64,000 bases of DNA from the NCBI GenBank assembly GCA_030148085.1, contig JASBUF010000030.1, positions 1-64,000 of the forward strand, in the 5' to 3' direction. A model generated the notes under the pieces. That model was not told the origin of the DNA. It saw nothing but the letters and a program-made list of their open reading frames with translations, and did no database searches. This stretch comes from Methylophaga sp. (lineage in GTDB: Bacteria; Pseudomonadota; Gammaproteobacteria; Nitrosococcales; Methylophagaceae). The position numbers and the translations under genes were made by a program. This document shows, piece by piece, positions 44,223 to 53,603 of this stretch. The stretch's first letter is position 1. Every line of letters begins with the position of its first letter.

Positions 44223-46667
44223 ATGGCTACAGATCCTGTTTGTGGTATGACTGTTGATGCAGATAACGCCCTCTTCCATGCTCATCATGAGGAGCAGGAC
44301 TATGTTTTTTGCTCCCAGCATTGCATGAATAATTTTAAGGCCGAACCTGGCCGTTATCTAAAACCAACAGAGCCAATTAAAGCCTGTTGTGGTGGTCATG
44401 GACACCACCATCACGCCCAAGCAGAAGTCATAGCTGGTACTGGGACTGATTATATTTGCCCAATGTGTGAGGGCGTCAGGCAGAAAGGCCCGGGTAGCTG
44501 CCCCAAATGTGGCATGGCACTCGAGCCGGAATCCCCGCTGCCCACAGCCAGCAAAACCGAATATACCTGCCCAATGCATCCACAAATCGTGCAGGATCAT
44601 CCCGGCAACTGCCCTATCTGTGGCATGTCGTTAGAAGCACGCACTGTCGCTGTCGAGGAAGACAACACCGAACTCTACGATATGTCGCGCCGCTTCTGGG
44701 TGGGCTCACTCTTAACGCTGCCAGTATTTGTCATTGCCATGCTTATGGATATGGCACCTCACTGGCTGCCAGCGGCTGTCAGTCACCATCAACTGCAATG
44801 GCTTCAATTTGTGTTGGCAACCCCTGTCGTTTTATGGGCTGGCTGGCCCTTCTTTGAGCGTGCCGTGTTATCAGTAAAAACGATGAACCTGAATATGTTC
44901 ACACTGATCGGGATCGGGGTCGGCGTTGCCTGGCTCTACAGTGTGGTGGCATTGCTGGTGCCCGGCATTTTTCCCATCAGTATGCAGAATGCCGACGGCA
45001 GTATCCCCGTGTATTTCGAGGCCGCAGCGGTCATTACCGTACTGGTCTTACTGGGTCAGGTGCTTGAACTTCGTGCACGCAGCAAAACCAATGCTGCAAT
45101 TAAACTACTGCTCGGTCTTGCCCCGAAAACAGCCCGCAAAGTAACGAATGATGGCAAGGAAGAAGACGTGCCGCTGGATCAGGTTCAGGTCGGGGATAAA
45201 CTGCGGGTCCGTCCAGGCGAGAAAATTCCGGTCGATGGCATCGTGCTTGAGGGCAGCAGCAATGTCGATGAATCGATGGTCACCGGCGAGCCCATCCCTG
45301 TTGCCAAGTCAGCTGAAGACGAACTGATTGGTGCAACCGTCAACGGCACCGGCTCGTTGCTGATGCGTGCCGAACGTGTAGGCAAGGAAACGCTTTTGTC
45401 ACAGATCGTCACTATGGTGGCAGAAGCACAACGATCACGGGCACCGATTCAAAAACTGGTCGATAAAGTCGCGGCTTATTTCGTGCCTGCTGTTGTGCTC
45501 ATCTCAATCATCACTCTGGCAGCGTGGTTTGTATTGGGGCCTGAGCCGAAGCTCGCTCACGCGATCGTTAATGCCGTTGCAGTTTTGATCATCGCCTGCC
45601 CCTGTGCATTAGGCTTGGCGACGCCCATGTCGATTATGGTCGGCACCGGTCGAGGTGCCAGTGCTGGTGTTTTGATCAAAAACGCTGAGGCATTGGAAGC
45701 GATGGAACAGATTGACACACTGGTCGTCGATAAAACCGGTACCCTCACCGAGGGCAAACCGAAACTGGTGTCAGTTGAAACATTGACGGACATTGACGAA
45801 TCGCTGTTTCTGAGACTGGTTGCCAGCCTCGAGCAAGGCAGTGAACATCCGCTCGGTGCAGCAATCGTTGATGGCGTTCGTGAACGCGGTCTTGAGTTAT
45901 TTAAACTTGAACAGTTTGAGTCGTTGACCGGTCAGGGTATCCAAGGTCGTATTAATGGCCAGCAGGTTGCCATCGGTAATAAAGCCCTGTTCACTTCTCT
46001 AAATCTCGTCACCAACGAGCTGCCACAGCGCGCTGAAACCTTACGTAAAGAGGGACAGACTGTGATGCTGGTCGCCATCGACAACCAGCCCGCGGGGCTT
46101 ATCGGTGTGGCAGACCCTATCAAAGAAACGACTCGAGAAGCCATCCGTGCACTGCATGCCGAAGGTATCAACATTGTCATGCTCACCGGTGATAACCATG
46201 TAACCGCAGAAGCCGTTGCCCAAAAACTCGGTATTGATCAGGTACAGGCCGACGTATTGCCCGACCAGAAAAGTCAGGTCATTAAAGATCTGCAGGCTCA
46301 GGGTAAAAAAGTCGCTATGGCTGGTGATGGAATTAATGATGCACCTGCACTGGCACAGGCCACCATTGGCATAGCCATGGGCAGTGGCACCGATGTCGCC
46401 ATGGAAAGTGCAGGTATTACTCTGGTTAAAGGTGATTTACGGGGTATTGTCCAAGCATTGAAACTCAGTCGAGGAACGATGAAGAATATTCGTCAGAACC
46501 TCTTCTTTGCCTTTATCTACAACTCGTTGGGTGTACCTGTAGCGGCAGGCGTACTCTACCCTTTATTTGGCTTGTTGTTATCACCGATGATTGCCGCGGC
46601 TGCGATGAGTTTAAGCTCGGTATCGGTCATTGCCAATGCACTAAGATTAAGACGAGTGAAGCTCTAG
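44223..46667 (+). CDS. copA: Copper-type P1B ATPase with YHS and heavy-metal-binding zinc-ribbon domains
   Basis: The 814-residue pump has an N-terminal YHS domain (DPVCGM, FCSQHC), a His-rich stretch GGHGHHHHA, and two heavy-metal-binding knuckles (YICPMCEG to CPKCGM, then YTCPMHPQ to CPICGM). No classical HMA domain is present. The P-type core includes phosphatase motif MVTGEP, CPC in [11 protein letters not shown], the phosphorylated Asp in [15 protein letters not shown], and [15 protein letters not shown]. It should export Cu(I) or Ag(I) from cytosol. AAGGAG precedes the ATG. Confidence 0.93.
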   Translation: MATDPVCGMTVDADNALFHAHHEEQDYVFCSQHCMNNFKAEPGRYLKPTEPIKACCGGHGHHHHAQAEVIAGTGTDYICPMCEGVRQKGPGSCPKCGMALEPESPLPTASKTEYTCPMHPQIVQDHPGNCPICGMSLEARTVAVEEDNTELYDMSRRFWVGSLLTLPVFVIAMLMDMAPHWLPAAVSHHQLQWLQFVLATPVVLWAGWPFFERAVLSVKTMNLNMFTLIGIGVGVAWLYSVVALLVPGIFPISMQNADGSIPVYFEAAAVITVLVLLGQVLELRARSKTNAAIKLLLGLAPKTARKVTNDGKEEDVPLDQVQVGDKLRVRPGEKIPVDGIVLEGSSNVDESMVTGEPIPVAKSAEDELIGATVNGTGSLLMRAERVGKETLLSQIVTMVAEAQRSRAPIQKLVDKVAAYFVPAVVLISIITLAAWFVLGPEPKLAHAIVNAVAVLIIACPCALGLATPMSIMVGTGRGASAGVLIKNAEALEAMEQIDTLVVDKTGTLTEGKPKLVSVETLTDIDESLFLRLVASLEQGSEHPLGAAIVDGVRERGLELFKLEQFESLTGQGIQGRINGQQVAIGNKALFTSLNLVTNELPQRAETLRKEGQTVMLVAIDNQPAGLIGVADPIKETTREAIRALHAEGINIVMLTGDNHVTAEAVAQKLGIDQVQADVLPDQKSQVIKDLQAQGKKVAMAGDGINDAPALAQATIGIAMGSGTDVAMESAGITLVKGDLRGIVQALKLSRGTMKNIRQNLFFAFIYNSLGVPVAAGVLYPLFGLLLSPMIAAAAMSLSSVSVIANALRLRRVKL

Positions 46668-46682
46668 GCTTCACCCGAATCC

Positions 46683-47522
46683 TCACGCAAGACGGCCCTC
46701 ACGGTAATCGGCAAACGCCTGCTCTACCTGCTCACGGGTATTCATGACAAACGGTCCACCACGGGCGACCGGCTCATTCAGCGGTTGCCCGGAGACCAGC
46801 AGAAATTCACTGGCTTGTTCCGCTCGCAGCCGCACCGTATCGCCACGTTCCAACACACCCAGCTGGCCACTGTTTAATGGCCGCTGTTTATCGCCCAGAC
46901 TTAACTGCCCGTTCATGACATAAATAAAGCTGTTATCCGTCTCTGGCACCGCTTGCTCAAACTCGATACCGGCAGGCAATTCAACATGCAGATAGAGCGG
47001 TTTAACAAAGGGGTTGTCAATCACACCCTGTGTGCCTGTATCTGTCTGACCGGCTACCACTTTGATGTTGGTGCCGTTATCACGCGTCTCAACCGGAATC
47101 TCTGCCGCCGTGCGTTCCTGATAACGCGGCTCCCGTAATTTTTCATTTGCAGGCAGATTCACCCAAAGTTGAAACCCTGCCAACAGCCCCTCTTCCTGCT
47201 CCGGCATTTCAGAGTGGATAATGCCGCGTCCTGCTGTCATCCATTGGACGCCACCACTTTCAATCACACCACTGTTTCCGGCGCTATCTTCATGGCGCAT
47301 TTTACCTGCGAGCATATAGGTCACCGTTTCAAAACCACGGTGTGGATGAGGCGGGAAACCGGCTAGATATTCCTGCGGTTCATCCGAGCCAAAGGCATCG
47401 AATAACAGAAACGGATCCAGCATATTCAGTTGTGGCGAGCCGATAATACGTTTGAGTTGCACACCGGCACCATCTGACACCTGATTTCCATTCACTATTT
47501 GACGTAATTCTCTGGTACTCAT
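46683..47522 (-). CDS. Pirin-family protein
   Basis: The 279-residue bicupin has the pirin marks LDPFLLFDAFGSDEPQEYLAGFPPHPHRGFETVTYMLAGKMRHEDSAGN and GGVQWMTAGRGIIHSEMPE, with the His/Glu metal site. Some bacterial pirins are quercetin 2,3-dioxygenases. The true role is unknown here. Its start overlaps the azoreductase stop by ATGA, giving a doxX-azoR-pirin operon opposite a LysR gene. Confidence 0.92.
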   Translation of the reverse strand: MSTRELRQIVNGNQVSDGAGVQLKRIIGSPQLNMLDPFLLFDAFGSDEPQEYLAGFPPHPHRGFETVTYMLAGKMRHEDSAGNSGVIESGGVQWMTAGRGIIHSEMPEQEEGLLAGFQLWVNLPANEKLREPRYQERTAAEIPVETRDNGTNIKVVAGQTDTGTQGVIDNPFVKPLYLHVELPAGIEFEQAVPETDNSFIYVMNGQLSLGDKQRPLNSGQLGVLERGDTVRLRAEQASEFLLVSGQPLNEPVARGGPFVMNTREQVEQAFADYREGRLA

Positions 47523-48112
47523 GATTCACCTCCCACAATCGCTGCAATTTGTTCACGAATCTCTGCTTCATTTGCAGCCTGCCCAAGTTCATTGGCATTG
47601 ACCAAGGTCACATCCTCAATGCCGAGAAAGCCCAACACATGGCGCAGGTAAGTCGAGGCATAATCCACCTCACTGCCCAGCGGCACACCACCGGATGCAA
47701 CGACCAGGTAGGCTTTTTTGCCTTTTAACAGTCCTTCAGGACCATTTTCGGTGTAACGAAACGTCACTCGGGCCCGTGCCACCTGATCAATCCAGGCTTT
47801 CAGTGATGCCGGCACACTGAAATTATAAATCGGTGCCGCAATCACGATATGGGTCGAGTTTTCCAGTTCAGCCACGAGTGAGTCAGACAAAGATAAAGCT
47901 TCTTTCTGCTGATCACTGCGCTCTGCAGGATCGGTAAAATTCGCCCCAATCCAATTCTCGTCGATAAATGCCAAACCATCTGCCAGATCACGACTGACAA
48001 TATCGGCGTCATACTGGTGCTGAAGTTGATTCACTAACTGCGATGAAATATCGCGTGTTACAGAGCCTTCAATACGGGCACTAGCGTTGATATGTAAAAT
48101 GTGGTTTTTCAT
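47519..48112 (-). CDS. azoR: FMN-dependent NADH-azoreductase AzoR
   Basis: The 197-residue flavoprotein has the AzoR pattern: HINASARIEGSVTRDISSQLVNQL, the FMN loop IVIAAPIYNFSVPASLKAWIDQVARARVTFRY, and GPEGLLKGKKAYLVVASGG. It carries out two-electron reduction of quinones and azo dyes with NADH. It sits between doxX and pirin in one operon; spacing to doxX is 11 bases. Confidence 0.94.
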   Translation of the reverse strand: MKNHILHINASARIEGSVTRDISSQLVNQLQHQYDADIVSRDLADGLAFIDENWIGANFTDPAERSDQQKEALSLSDSLVAELENSTHIVIAAPIYNFSVPASLKAWIDQVARARVTFRYTENGPEGLLKGKKAYLVVASGGVPLGSEVDYASTYLRHVLGFLGIEDVTLVNANELGQAANEAEIREQIAAIVGGES

Positions 48113-48123
48113 GTCTACTCTCC

Positions 48124-48519
48124 TTATGCCTGGTTACGATTAAGGCCATCGACTGACCAGCGTGCTGCACCATGAGCCACTACTGTCAGCAATCCACCGG
48201 CAATAGCCAGGTTTTTCATAAACAATATGCTCTGCATCTGATCGCTGAAGTCAAAGTGGAACAAGACCGCAGACAACAAGCTGAAACCAGCGAGCAGGAA
48301 GGCGGCAATACGCGCTTGAAAGCCAACTAATAAGGCTATACCTGCCAAAATCTCAGTTGCAATGACCAAAGGCAGCAAACTTCCGGAAACGCCCATTGCT
48401 TCCATATAGCCTTGAGTCCCTGCATAACCAGCGCCTAGCTTGCTAATACCCGCGTTGATGAAAATGGCACTCAGCAGTACACGGCCAGTCAGATTAGATG
48501 CGTTAGTGATAAAACTCAT
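48124..48519 (-). CDS. DoxX-family membrane protein
   Basis: From the ATG at 48519 (AGGAA upstream) the 131-residue product has four hydrophobic segments. Family marks are GRVLLSAIFINAGISKLG at the start, then EILAGIALLVGFQARIAAFLLAGF. DoxX-like proteins accompany quinone or redox stress genes, with no settled function. It leads the operon that includes azoR and pirin. Confidence 0.88.
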   Translation of the reverse strand: MSFITNASNLTGRVLLSAIFINAGISKLGAGYAGTQGYMEAMGVSGSLLPLVIATEILAGIALLVGFQARIAAFLLAGFSLLSAVLFHFDFSDQMQSILFMKNLAIAGGLLTVVAHGAARWSVDGLNRNQA

Positions 48520-48598
48520 TGTTAATTCCTCGTGTTGATTGATCATGGATACAGTTTATCGTTTCCATTTTTTTGAAAAACACGCTATTAATGAACTT

Positions 48599-48625
48599 AT
48601 TGTTTCTATTATGAGAACAAACAAT
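48599..48625. promoter_or_regulatory. Inverted repeat over the lysR-type start
   Basis: ATTGTTT (48599-48605) and AAACAAT (48619-48625) form an inverted repeat that overlaps the regulator's start codon, as a LysR autoregulatory site could. It lies in the 104-base gap between divergent genes. Confidence 0.4.
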
Positions 48626-49538
48626 GAGTCAACTAGAAGAAATGCAGACCTTTGTGCGTATTGTTGAGGCGGGCAGTATTACCCGCGCGGCTGAGCAGAT
48701 GAATACGGTCAAGTCCGCTATCAGCAAACGGCTGACCGATCTGGAAAAACGTCTCGGTGTCAGTTTGCTCAAGCGCACCACTCGTAAACAGACTTTGACC
48801 GATGCCGGACAGAACTACTACCAGCATTGCGTGCGTATTCTTGATGATATTTTTGAGATTGAAACTGCGCTCGGTGATGAGCATACAGCGCTGGCTGGCA
48901 GGATTCGTCTGGCCGCCCCGATTACTTTCGGGCTGATGCATCTGAGCCCGGCTCTACGCGCATTTAATCAGGCTAATCCAGACATTATTTTTGATATTGA
49001 ATTTAATGATCGTCAGCAGGATCTGGTCGCGGAAGGGGTTGATCTCGCCATACGCGTCTCAAACCTAAGCGACTCCAGCCTGATTGCCAGAAAGCTGTCT
49101 ACCACGCGTTTGCTTATCTGCGGCAGTCCCGACTACTTTGCCCGCAATGGCCGGCCTGAACAGGCGGAAGACCTACTTTATGGCCATGTAAAGCTGCAAT
49201 ACAGCAACGTCACTAATAGCTGGCCATTGCGAGGCCACCAGGGTGACCAGCTATCCATTAATATCCCCGCCGCGCTCACCGCCAATAATGGTCAGTATCT
49301 GCTTGATGCTGCTGTGGAAGGTAAAGGCTTGATCCTGTCACCTGATTTTATCTGTGCCAACGCAATACGAGCTGGAACACTAATTCCAGTATTGGTAGAC
49401 CAGCTGTTACAGAAAGAAATTGGCGTCTATGCCGTTTACCCTCAGACACGCTATCTGTCGCGGCGAGTCAGGTTACTGATTGATTACCTGCGTGACTATT
49501 TTGCCGAACGGCCTGATTGGCAATGTCCGCAAGACTAG
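48624..49538 (+). CDS. LysR-family transcriptional regulator
   Basis: The 304-residue protein has an N-terminal winged helix (FVRIVEAGSITRAAEQMNTVKSAISKRLTDLEKRLGVSLLKRTTR) and a periplasmic-binding-protein-like effector domain ending PQTRYLSRRVRLLIDYL. It is divergent from doxX-azoR-pirin and probably regulates that operon. The inducer may be a quinone or related electrophile (inference from the target genes). Confidence 0.92.
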   Translation: MSQLEEMQTFVRIVEAGSITRAAEQMNTVKSAISKRLTDLEKRLGVSLLKRTTRKQTLTDAGQNYYQHCVRILDDIFEIETALGDEHTALAGRIRLAAPITFGLMHLSPALRAFNQANPDIIFDIEFNDRQQDLVAEGVDLAIRVSNLSDSSLIARKLSTTRLLICGSPDYFARNGRPEQAEDLLYGHVKLQYSNVTNSWPLRGHQGDQLSINIPAALTANNGQYLLDAAVEGKGLILSPDFICANAIRAGTLIPVLVDQLLQKEIGVYAVYPQTRYLSRRVRLLIDYLRDYFAERPDWQCPQD

Positions 49539-49550
49539 AGACCAACAGCT

Positions 49551-50465
49551 TTATTTACAGAAATAGTCAAAGTCACGCTGATGCCGTTCAACGCTGGCAA
49601 CGCCCTCTTCTATGGCTTCAGCAGCCCGATAAAACTCAAGAATGCCGACCTGTGACAAACGCGGCGACAGAATGATTTCAGGTGGATCTCCCGCCATACG
49701 GCTGCGCGTTATCCGGTCTTGAGTAATATTGATAGAGGCCGCAATCGCATCCATCAAATCAGGTGCTTCATCCTTGTTTTTATCGGTTTTGAATAAATTC
49801 GTGGTGTAGTCCGCCACCATATCGGTAAAACGCTCGGTCAGACTGCTCGGCGAAGCCGACTCACTCTTTTCTACCGGCGGTTCGGCACGAAAATGCTTAC
49901 CAACGATATCACTGTTCAAATTCACCGCAATCACCACATCCGCCCCAAGCGCTCGGCATAAAGAGACTGGCACGGGATTAACCAGGCCGCCATCAATTAG
50001 CCAGCGATCATGATGCTTGATGGCTGGAAACAGCCCCGGCAAAGCAATCGATGACCAAACAGCATCAATGACTTTGCCCTCGGTGTTCCAGATTTCTCGA
50101 CCGGTGGTCAGATCGGTCGCCACCGTGGCAAAAGGCTTGGTAAACCCCTCAATCAACTGATCGTCCTTAACCACATAGTCATGCAAAAACTGATGCAGAC
50201 GCTCTTTGTTGACGAAACCTTTCAGAGAGCGGTTAATACTAAAATAGCGTGCAGTCTGTAGCTTATCCAGCTGACGTACCCACTGCTCCAGTTTGTCGAC
50301 ATTACCGGCCATATAGGCGGCCCCGACCAATGCACCAATCGAGGTGCCGCAGACAATATCCGGCTCAATACCGATACGCTGTAACTGCTGTATCACACCA
50401 ATGTGGGCCCAGCCTCTGGCTGCTCCACTTCCCAGTGCCAGCCCTAGTTTTACCTTCTTGCTCAT
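49551..50465 (-). CDS. Patatin-like phospholipase (RssA type)
   Basis: The 304-residue protein has the patatin fold marks: oxyanion loop LALGSGAARGWAHIG, nucleophile Ser in GTSIG, and Asp in the DGG motif of WLIDGGLVNPVPVS. It is a predicted cytosolic lipid acyl hydrolase. Substrate is unknown. The ATG at 50465 is chosen; a TTG 6 bases upstream is in frame. The gene stands alone between the LysR and GGCT genes. Confidence 0.9.
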   Translation of the reverse strand: MSKKVKLGLALGSGAARGWAHIGVIQQLQRIGIEPDIVCGTSIGALVGAAYMAGNVDKLEQWVRQLDKLQTARYFSINRSLKGFVNKERLHQFLHDYVVKDDQLIEGFTKPFATVATDLTTGREIWNTEGKVIDAVWSSIALPGLFPAIKHHDRWLIDGGLVNPVPVSLCRALGADVVIAVNLNSDIVGKHFRAEPPVEKSESASPSSLTERFTDMVADYTTNLFKTDKNKDEAPDLMDAIAASINITQDRITRSRMAGDPPEIILSPRLSQVGILEFYRAAEAIEEGVASVERHQRDFDYFCK

Positions 50466-50524
50466 ATGCAATACTTTTCTATATTATTCAAATATATAAA
50501 ACTGTAATATAAAGTCACTTATCA

Positions 50525-50917
50525 ATGAAAAAAGACTACTTATTCGTCTACGGCACCTTAATGCAGGGGCAGCATCCGATGCATGATGTGTTGAGCGCAC
50601 ATAGTCAATATATCGGTCGTGGCTGGATTACGGCTCAACTGTATCAGATCCGTGATTATCCCGGCGTTGTAGTGTCTGATAAGCCTGAAGATAAAGTCTT
50701 TGGTGAGCTCTACCTACTGACAAACGCTGCAGTCTTGCAGCCGTTGGATGATTACGAAGAGTGCTCCGCAGCCTTTGCTGAGCCGCATGAATACCGACGT
50801 GAACAGGTCGAAGTCTTCATCTCATCAGCCATTTCCTACACAGCCTGGGTCTATGTTTATAACCATCCGGTAGACAGCGCTCGTCGAATCCGCAGCGGCC
50901 TTTTCAAACCCAATTAA
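50525..50917 (+). CDS. Gamma-glutamylcyclotransferase-family protein
   Basis: The 130-residue protein begins DYLFVYGTLMQGQ, the YGTL substrate loop of the GGCT/AIG2 fold, and continues to VVVSDKPEDKVFGELYLL, with a Glu in DDYEEC likely catalytic. Such proteins cleave gamma-glutamyl amines or peptides to 5-oxoproline. Exact substrate is unknown. Confidence 0.88.
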   Translation: MKKDYLFVYGTLMQGQHPMHDVLSAHSQYIGRGWITAQLYQIRDYPGVVVSDKPEDKVFGELYLLTNAAVLQPLDDYEECSAAFAEPHEYRREQVEVFISSAISYTAWVYVYNHPVDSARRIRSGLFKPN

Positions 50918-50995
50918 GTTGCCAACAAGCAAGTTTTTTAAAGTTCATCAAAATCAAGCCGATAGCTTTAGTATGCAACTTGCGAGTGAAGAGCG

Positions 50996-51211
50996 ATGAA
51001 CGAAATACCGCGCCTCCAACATACACAGTACGTCAATGTCAGTACGCCTAGTCAGGTCGCCCCTGCTCGTCCGGTGGCCGACAAAACTCAATCGATTAGT
51101 GAACATGAGCGTCGCAAGCAATCTGATCGTCGGAAACGTAATAAAAAACCCCTGATCGAGCGCAGAACCTCATCGGATCGGCGTGGGCCTCGTTTTGAAG
51201 CCAAAGCCTGA
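50996..51211 (+). CDS. Small basic protein with repeated ERR-SDRR motifs, unknown
   Basis: The 71-residue protein is polar N-terminally and ends with two copies of one motif: HERRKQSDRRKRN and IERRTSSDRRGPR. Short proteins with repeated ERRxxxDRR motifs occur in many gammaproteobacteria without known function; the net charge suggests nucleic-acid or membrane contact. Its stop codon abuts the stop of the convergent PilZ gene. Confidence 0.65.
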   Translation: MNEIPRLQHTQYVNVSTPSQVAPARPVADKTQSISEHERRKQSDRRKRNKKPLIERRTSSDRRGPRFEAKA

Positions 51212-51631
51212 TTAATCAAGCAGAGGAAAGCGACTGGCAAACTCTTTTATCCAGCGTGCAGCAGCCTGCTGGCTATCGAGTTTCTCGCCAGTTTCCTCTT
51301 CAAGTCTGCGCCGATAGGCTTCGATATAGCAGAGTTGCTCCACCATGCGCACAGCAAAGCGTACGGATTCTTCATTGAAAGTGACCCCAACCAGAAAGCC
51401 ATCCCCGTCGGGTCGACACCAACGTACCAAGCCTTCAGCATGAAACGTCGGTTCACAGGCGCTAATCTCAACCAGAATGACCGTCCCTGCTTCAACCGCT
51501 TCATCACTGCTGAAACATAAGCCACCATGGCTGACATCTCTGACCTTACGCCGATAATGTTGTCGTCCAAGACGAAACTGAATCGGTATCGTGCTGGGAT
51601 GACGGATAAATTGACGACATTGAGTTGCCAT
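51212..51631 (-). CDS. PilZ-domain c-di-GMP receptor
   Basis: The 139-residue protein has the PilZ binding signature: RQFIRHPSTIPIQF supplies the RxxxR arm, and DVSHGGLCF the (D/N)xSxxG motif. It should bind c-di-GMP, made by GGEEF enzymes such as the two in this window. A C-terminal helix (residues 100-139) may contact a partner. Target process is unknown. Confidence 0.88.
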   Translation of the reverse strand: MATQCRQFIRHPSTIPIQFRLGRQHYRRKVRDVSHGGLCFSSDEAVEAGTVILVEISACEPTFHAEGLVRWCRPDGDGFLVGVTFNEESVRFAVRMVEQLCYIEAYRRRLEEETGEKLDSQQAAARWIKEFASRFPLLD

Positions 51632-51666
51632 AACAGCAACTTAGCACAGCATTTAAAAACTGTGAA

Positions 51667-53043
51667 TCAGTAGAGCTTTTTCAATGTGTTGTTGATAAGC
51701 CCCAGCCTACCCACCTTCACAGCACCTCGACGGATGCCACTCACCGGTGCAATAAAAAACATATCACCGTTCTGTCCTTCTAACTGCTCCGGTACGCCGA
51801 CTGACTTTGCAACACGGGCATTGGCACGCATATGCCGGAACTCGCCATGTACAGGGATGGCACAGCGCGGTTTAACCCACTGATACATGGCCTTGAGTTC
51901 GTCCTGTGCCGGATGACCGGAAGCATGGATTGGTAGACGGCTGTTGTCTATGGTGATGACATCAATCTGCATGCCTTTTAAACGCTCAATCAACGACTCG
52001 ATTGCTGCCTCATTGCCTGGAATCACCTTGGAGCTGAAAATCACCGTATCACCCGGTTCCAGCTGCATATCACGAAAGCTGTTGTGGCTCAGTCGGTTCA
52101 GCGCGGTCCTTGGCTCACCCTGACTACCGGTTGCCACCAGTAACACGGTCTGCTTCGGCAAGTAGCCCAAGTGATGTGGATCAACAAAGGTTTCCACACT
52201 GCTCCAGAACCCTGTGCGTTTGGCTGCCTGATGCGTATTTATCAAAGAACGCCCGAGCAGCCCCAGATGACGCCCCGTTTCCTGCGCGATATCGGCAATG
52301 GTTCTAAGGCGGGCGATATTACTGCCGAAACAGGTCACAACGACGCGCCCTGTTGCCTGCTCGACATGATGCTTGAGACCTTTGTACAAAGACGCTTCAG
52401 AGGCGGACCAGCCCGGCACATCGGCATTGGTTGAATCACAGACCATGGCATCGACCTCTAGCTCTGCCAATGCTTCAAAGTGTTTGGGCTGATAGCGCTC
52501 ACCGACGACCGGGTCGCTGTCGAGTTTCCAGTCAGCGGTATGGAACACCTTACCGGCCGGGGTACTTATTAATAATGCAAACGGCTCAGGTATTGAGTGT
52601 GTCAATTGAATCCATTTGACATGAAATACACCAATATCGATTTCAGACTCGGCATCCACAATCACGACGGGTACCTCTTTAACCAGCCCTACTTCCTGTA
52701 ATTTCCGTCGCAGGATTTCAGCGGTATAGGCCGTGGTGTAGACAGGGCAGCGAAAGCGCTCCCAGAGATAAGGCACTGCACCGATATGGTCTTCATGAGC
52801 ATGGGTGATGATAAGACCGTCCAAACGCTCTTTGCGATCAGCAATAAATTGCGGATCAGCCATCTGAATCTCAGCCCTGCTTCCGGCTATGGGTTCACCG
52901 TCGACATCTGTCTTGGCCTCGAAGGTGACGCCGCAGTCGACCATCAACCAACGACCATCGTGACCGTAGAGATTGAGGTTCATGCCAATCTCGCCAGTTC
53001 CCCCCAGTGGCAGGAACCAAAAGTCGTCCGCATCCGGCGTCAT
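51667..53043 (-). CDS. Ribonuclease J-like metallo-beta-lactamase nuclease
   Basis: From the ATG at 53043 (AAGGGG upstream) the 458-residue protein has the RNase J pattern: PLGGTGEIGMNLNLYGHDGRWLMVDCG, zinc motif ITHAHEDHIGAVPY, HTADWKLD, CDSTNAD, and the beta-CASP part with FGSNIARLRTIADIA and PVHGEFRHM. The C-terminal RNase J domain is short. RNase J-type enzymes degrade RNA 5' to 3'. They are patchy in gammaproteobacteria, where RNase E usually dominates. Confidence 0.88.
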   Translation of the reverse strand: MTPDADDFWFLPLGGTGEIGMNLNLYGHDGRWLMVDCGVTFEAKTDVDGEPIAGSRAEIQMADPQFIADRKERLDGLIITHAHEDHIGAVPYLWERFRCPVYTTAYTAEILRRKLQEVGLVKEVPVVIVDAESEIDIGVFHVKWIQLTHSIPEPFALLISTPAGKVFHTADWKLDSDPVVGERYQPKHFEALAELEVDAMVCDSTNADVPGWSASEASLYKGLKHHVEQATGRVVVTCFGSNIARLRTIADIAQETGRHLGLLGRSLINTHQAAKRTGFWSSVETFVDPHHLGYLPKQTVLLVATGSQGEPRTALNRLSHNSFRDMQLEPGDTVIFSSKVIPGNEAAIESLIERLKGMQIDVITIDNSRLPIHASGHPAQDELKAMYQWVKPRCAIPVHGEFRHMRANARVAKSVGVPEQLEGQNGDMFFIAPVSGIRRGAVKVGRLGLINNTLKKLY

Positions 53044-53205
53044 AGTTACCCCTTCATGTCCGCAAAAAATTTTTTTATTATGCCAAGTTTGCATCAAGTT
53101 CCGCAGCATTGTGCTCCAACAGCAGCAAGCAGGGATTTGCGAATCAGTTCACGCTAGCTGTTATAGCCCGCAAGGATCTCAGTAGAGGCTCCGACGGCTC
53201 AACAA

Positions 53206-53214
53206 TGGTATAAT
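53206..53214 (+). promoter_or_regulatory. Extended -10 promoter of oadGAB
   Basis: TGGTATAAT is a perfect -10 hexamer with TGn extension. No good -35 is visible, as is common for extended -10 promoters. It lies 63 bases upstream of the oadG start. Confidence 0.55.
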
Positions 53215-53276
53215 GCCCCGCTGTTTTGATTTAAGTCATTGATTTAATGGCGAGAGTTTCATCCGAGGAGGTCTAC

Positions 53277-53558
53277 ATGGCTGCATCCAATCTGGTGTCT
53301 GAAGGCTTTAACCTGATGCTGATCGGTATGGGTTTTGTCTTTATTTTCCTGACACTGCTGGTCTTCGCGACCACCATCATGTCCAAAATAATTACCCGCT
53401 ACGAAAAAAATGTCGGCGTATTACCTGAAGAAGGCATTCCGGCTCCCACTGCTGTGATCAGCCAGGCAATGAGCGAGCGACAACATGCTAATGATGACAA
53501 GAACCTGATTACAGTCCTGTCCGCCGCTATTCACAAATTCCGCTCACGCGACAAATAA
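53277..53558 (+). CDS. oadG: Oxaloacetate decarboxylase gamma subunit
   Basis: From the ATG at 53277 (GAGGAGG upstream) the 93-residue product has one membrane helix (FNLMLIGMGFVFIFLTLLVF) and a polar C-terminal tail. It is the OadG/MmdD-type small subunit that holds the sodium pump together. A terminator-like hairpin separates it from oadA. Confidence 0.88.
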   Translation: MAASNLVSEGFNLMLIGMGFVFIFLTLLVFATTIMSKIITRYEKNVGVLPEEGIPAPTAVISQAMSERQHANDDKNLITVLSAAIHKFRSRDK

Positions 53559-53559
53559 T

Positions 53560-53584
53560 CGGCTGTCTTTTGACAGCCGTTTTC
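53560..53584 (+). terminator. Hairpin between oadG and oadA
   Basis: CGGCTGT (53560-53566) and ACAGCCG (53573-53579) pair around CTTTTG, followed by TTTTC. It starts one base after the oadG stop and ends 20 bases before oadA. It may attenuate or process the operon mRNA. Confidence 0.6.
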
Positions 53585-53603
53585 GTTACATCTAACTAAG
53601 GCC

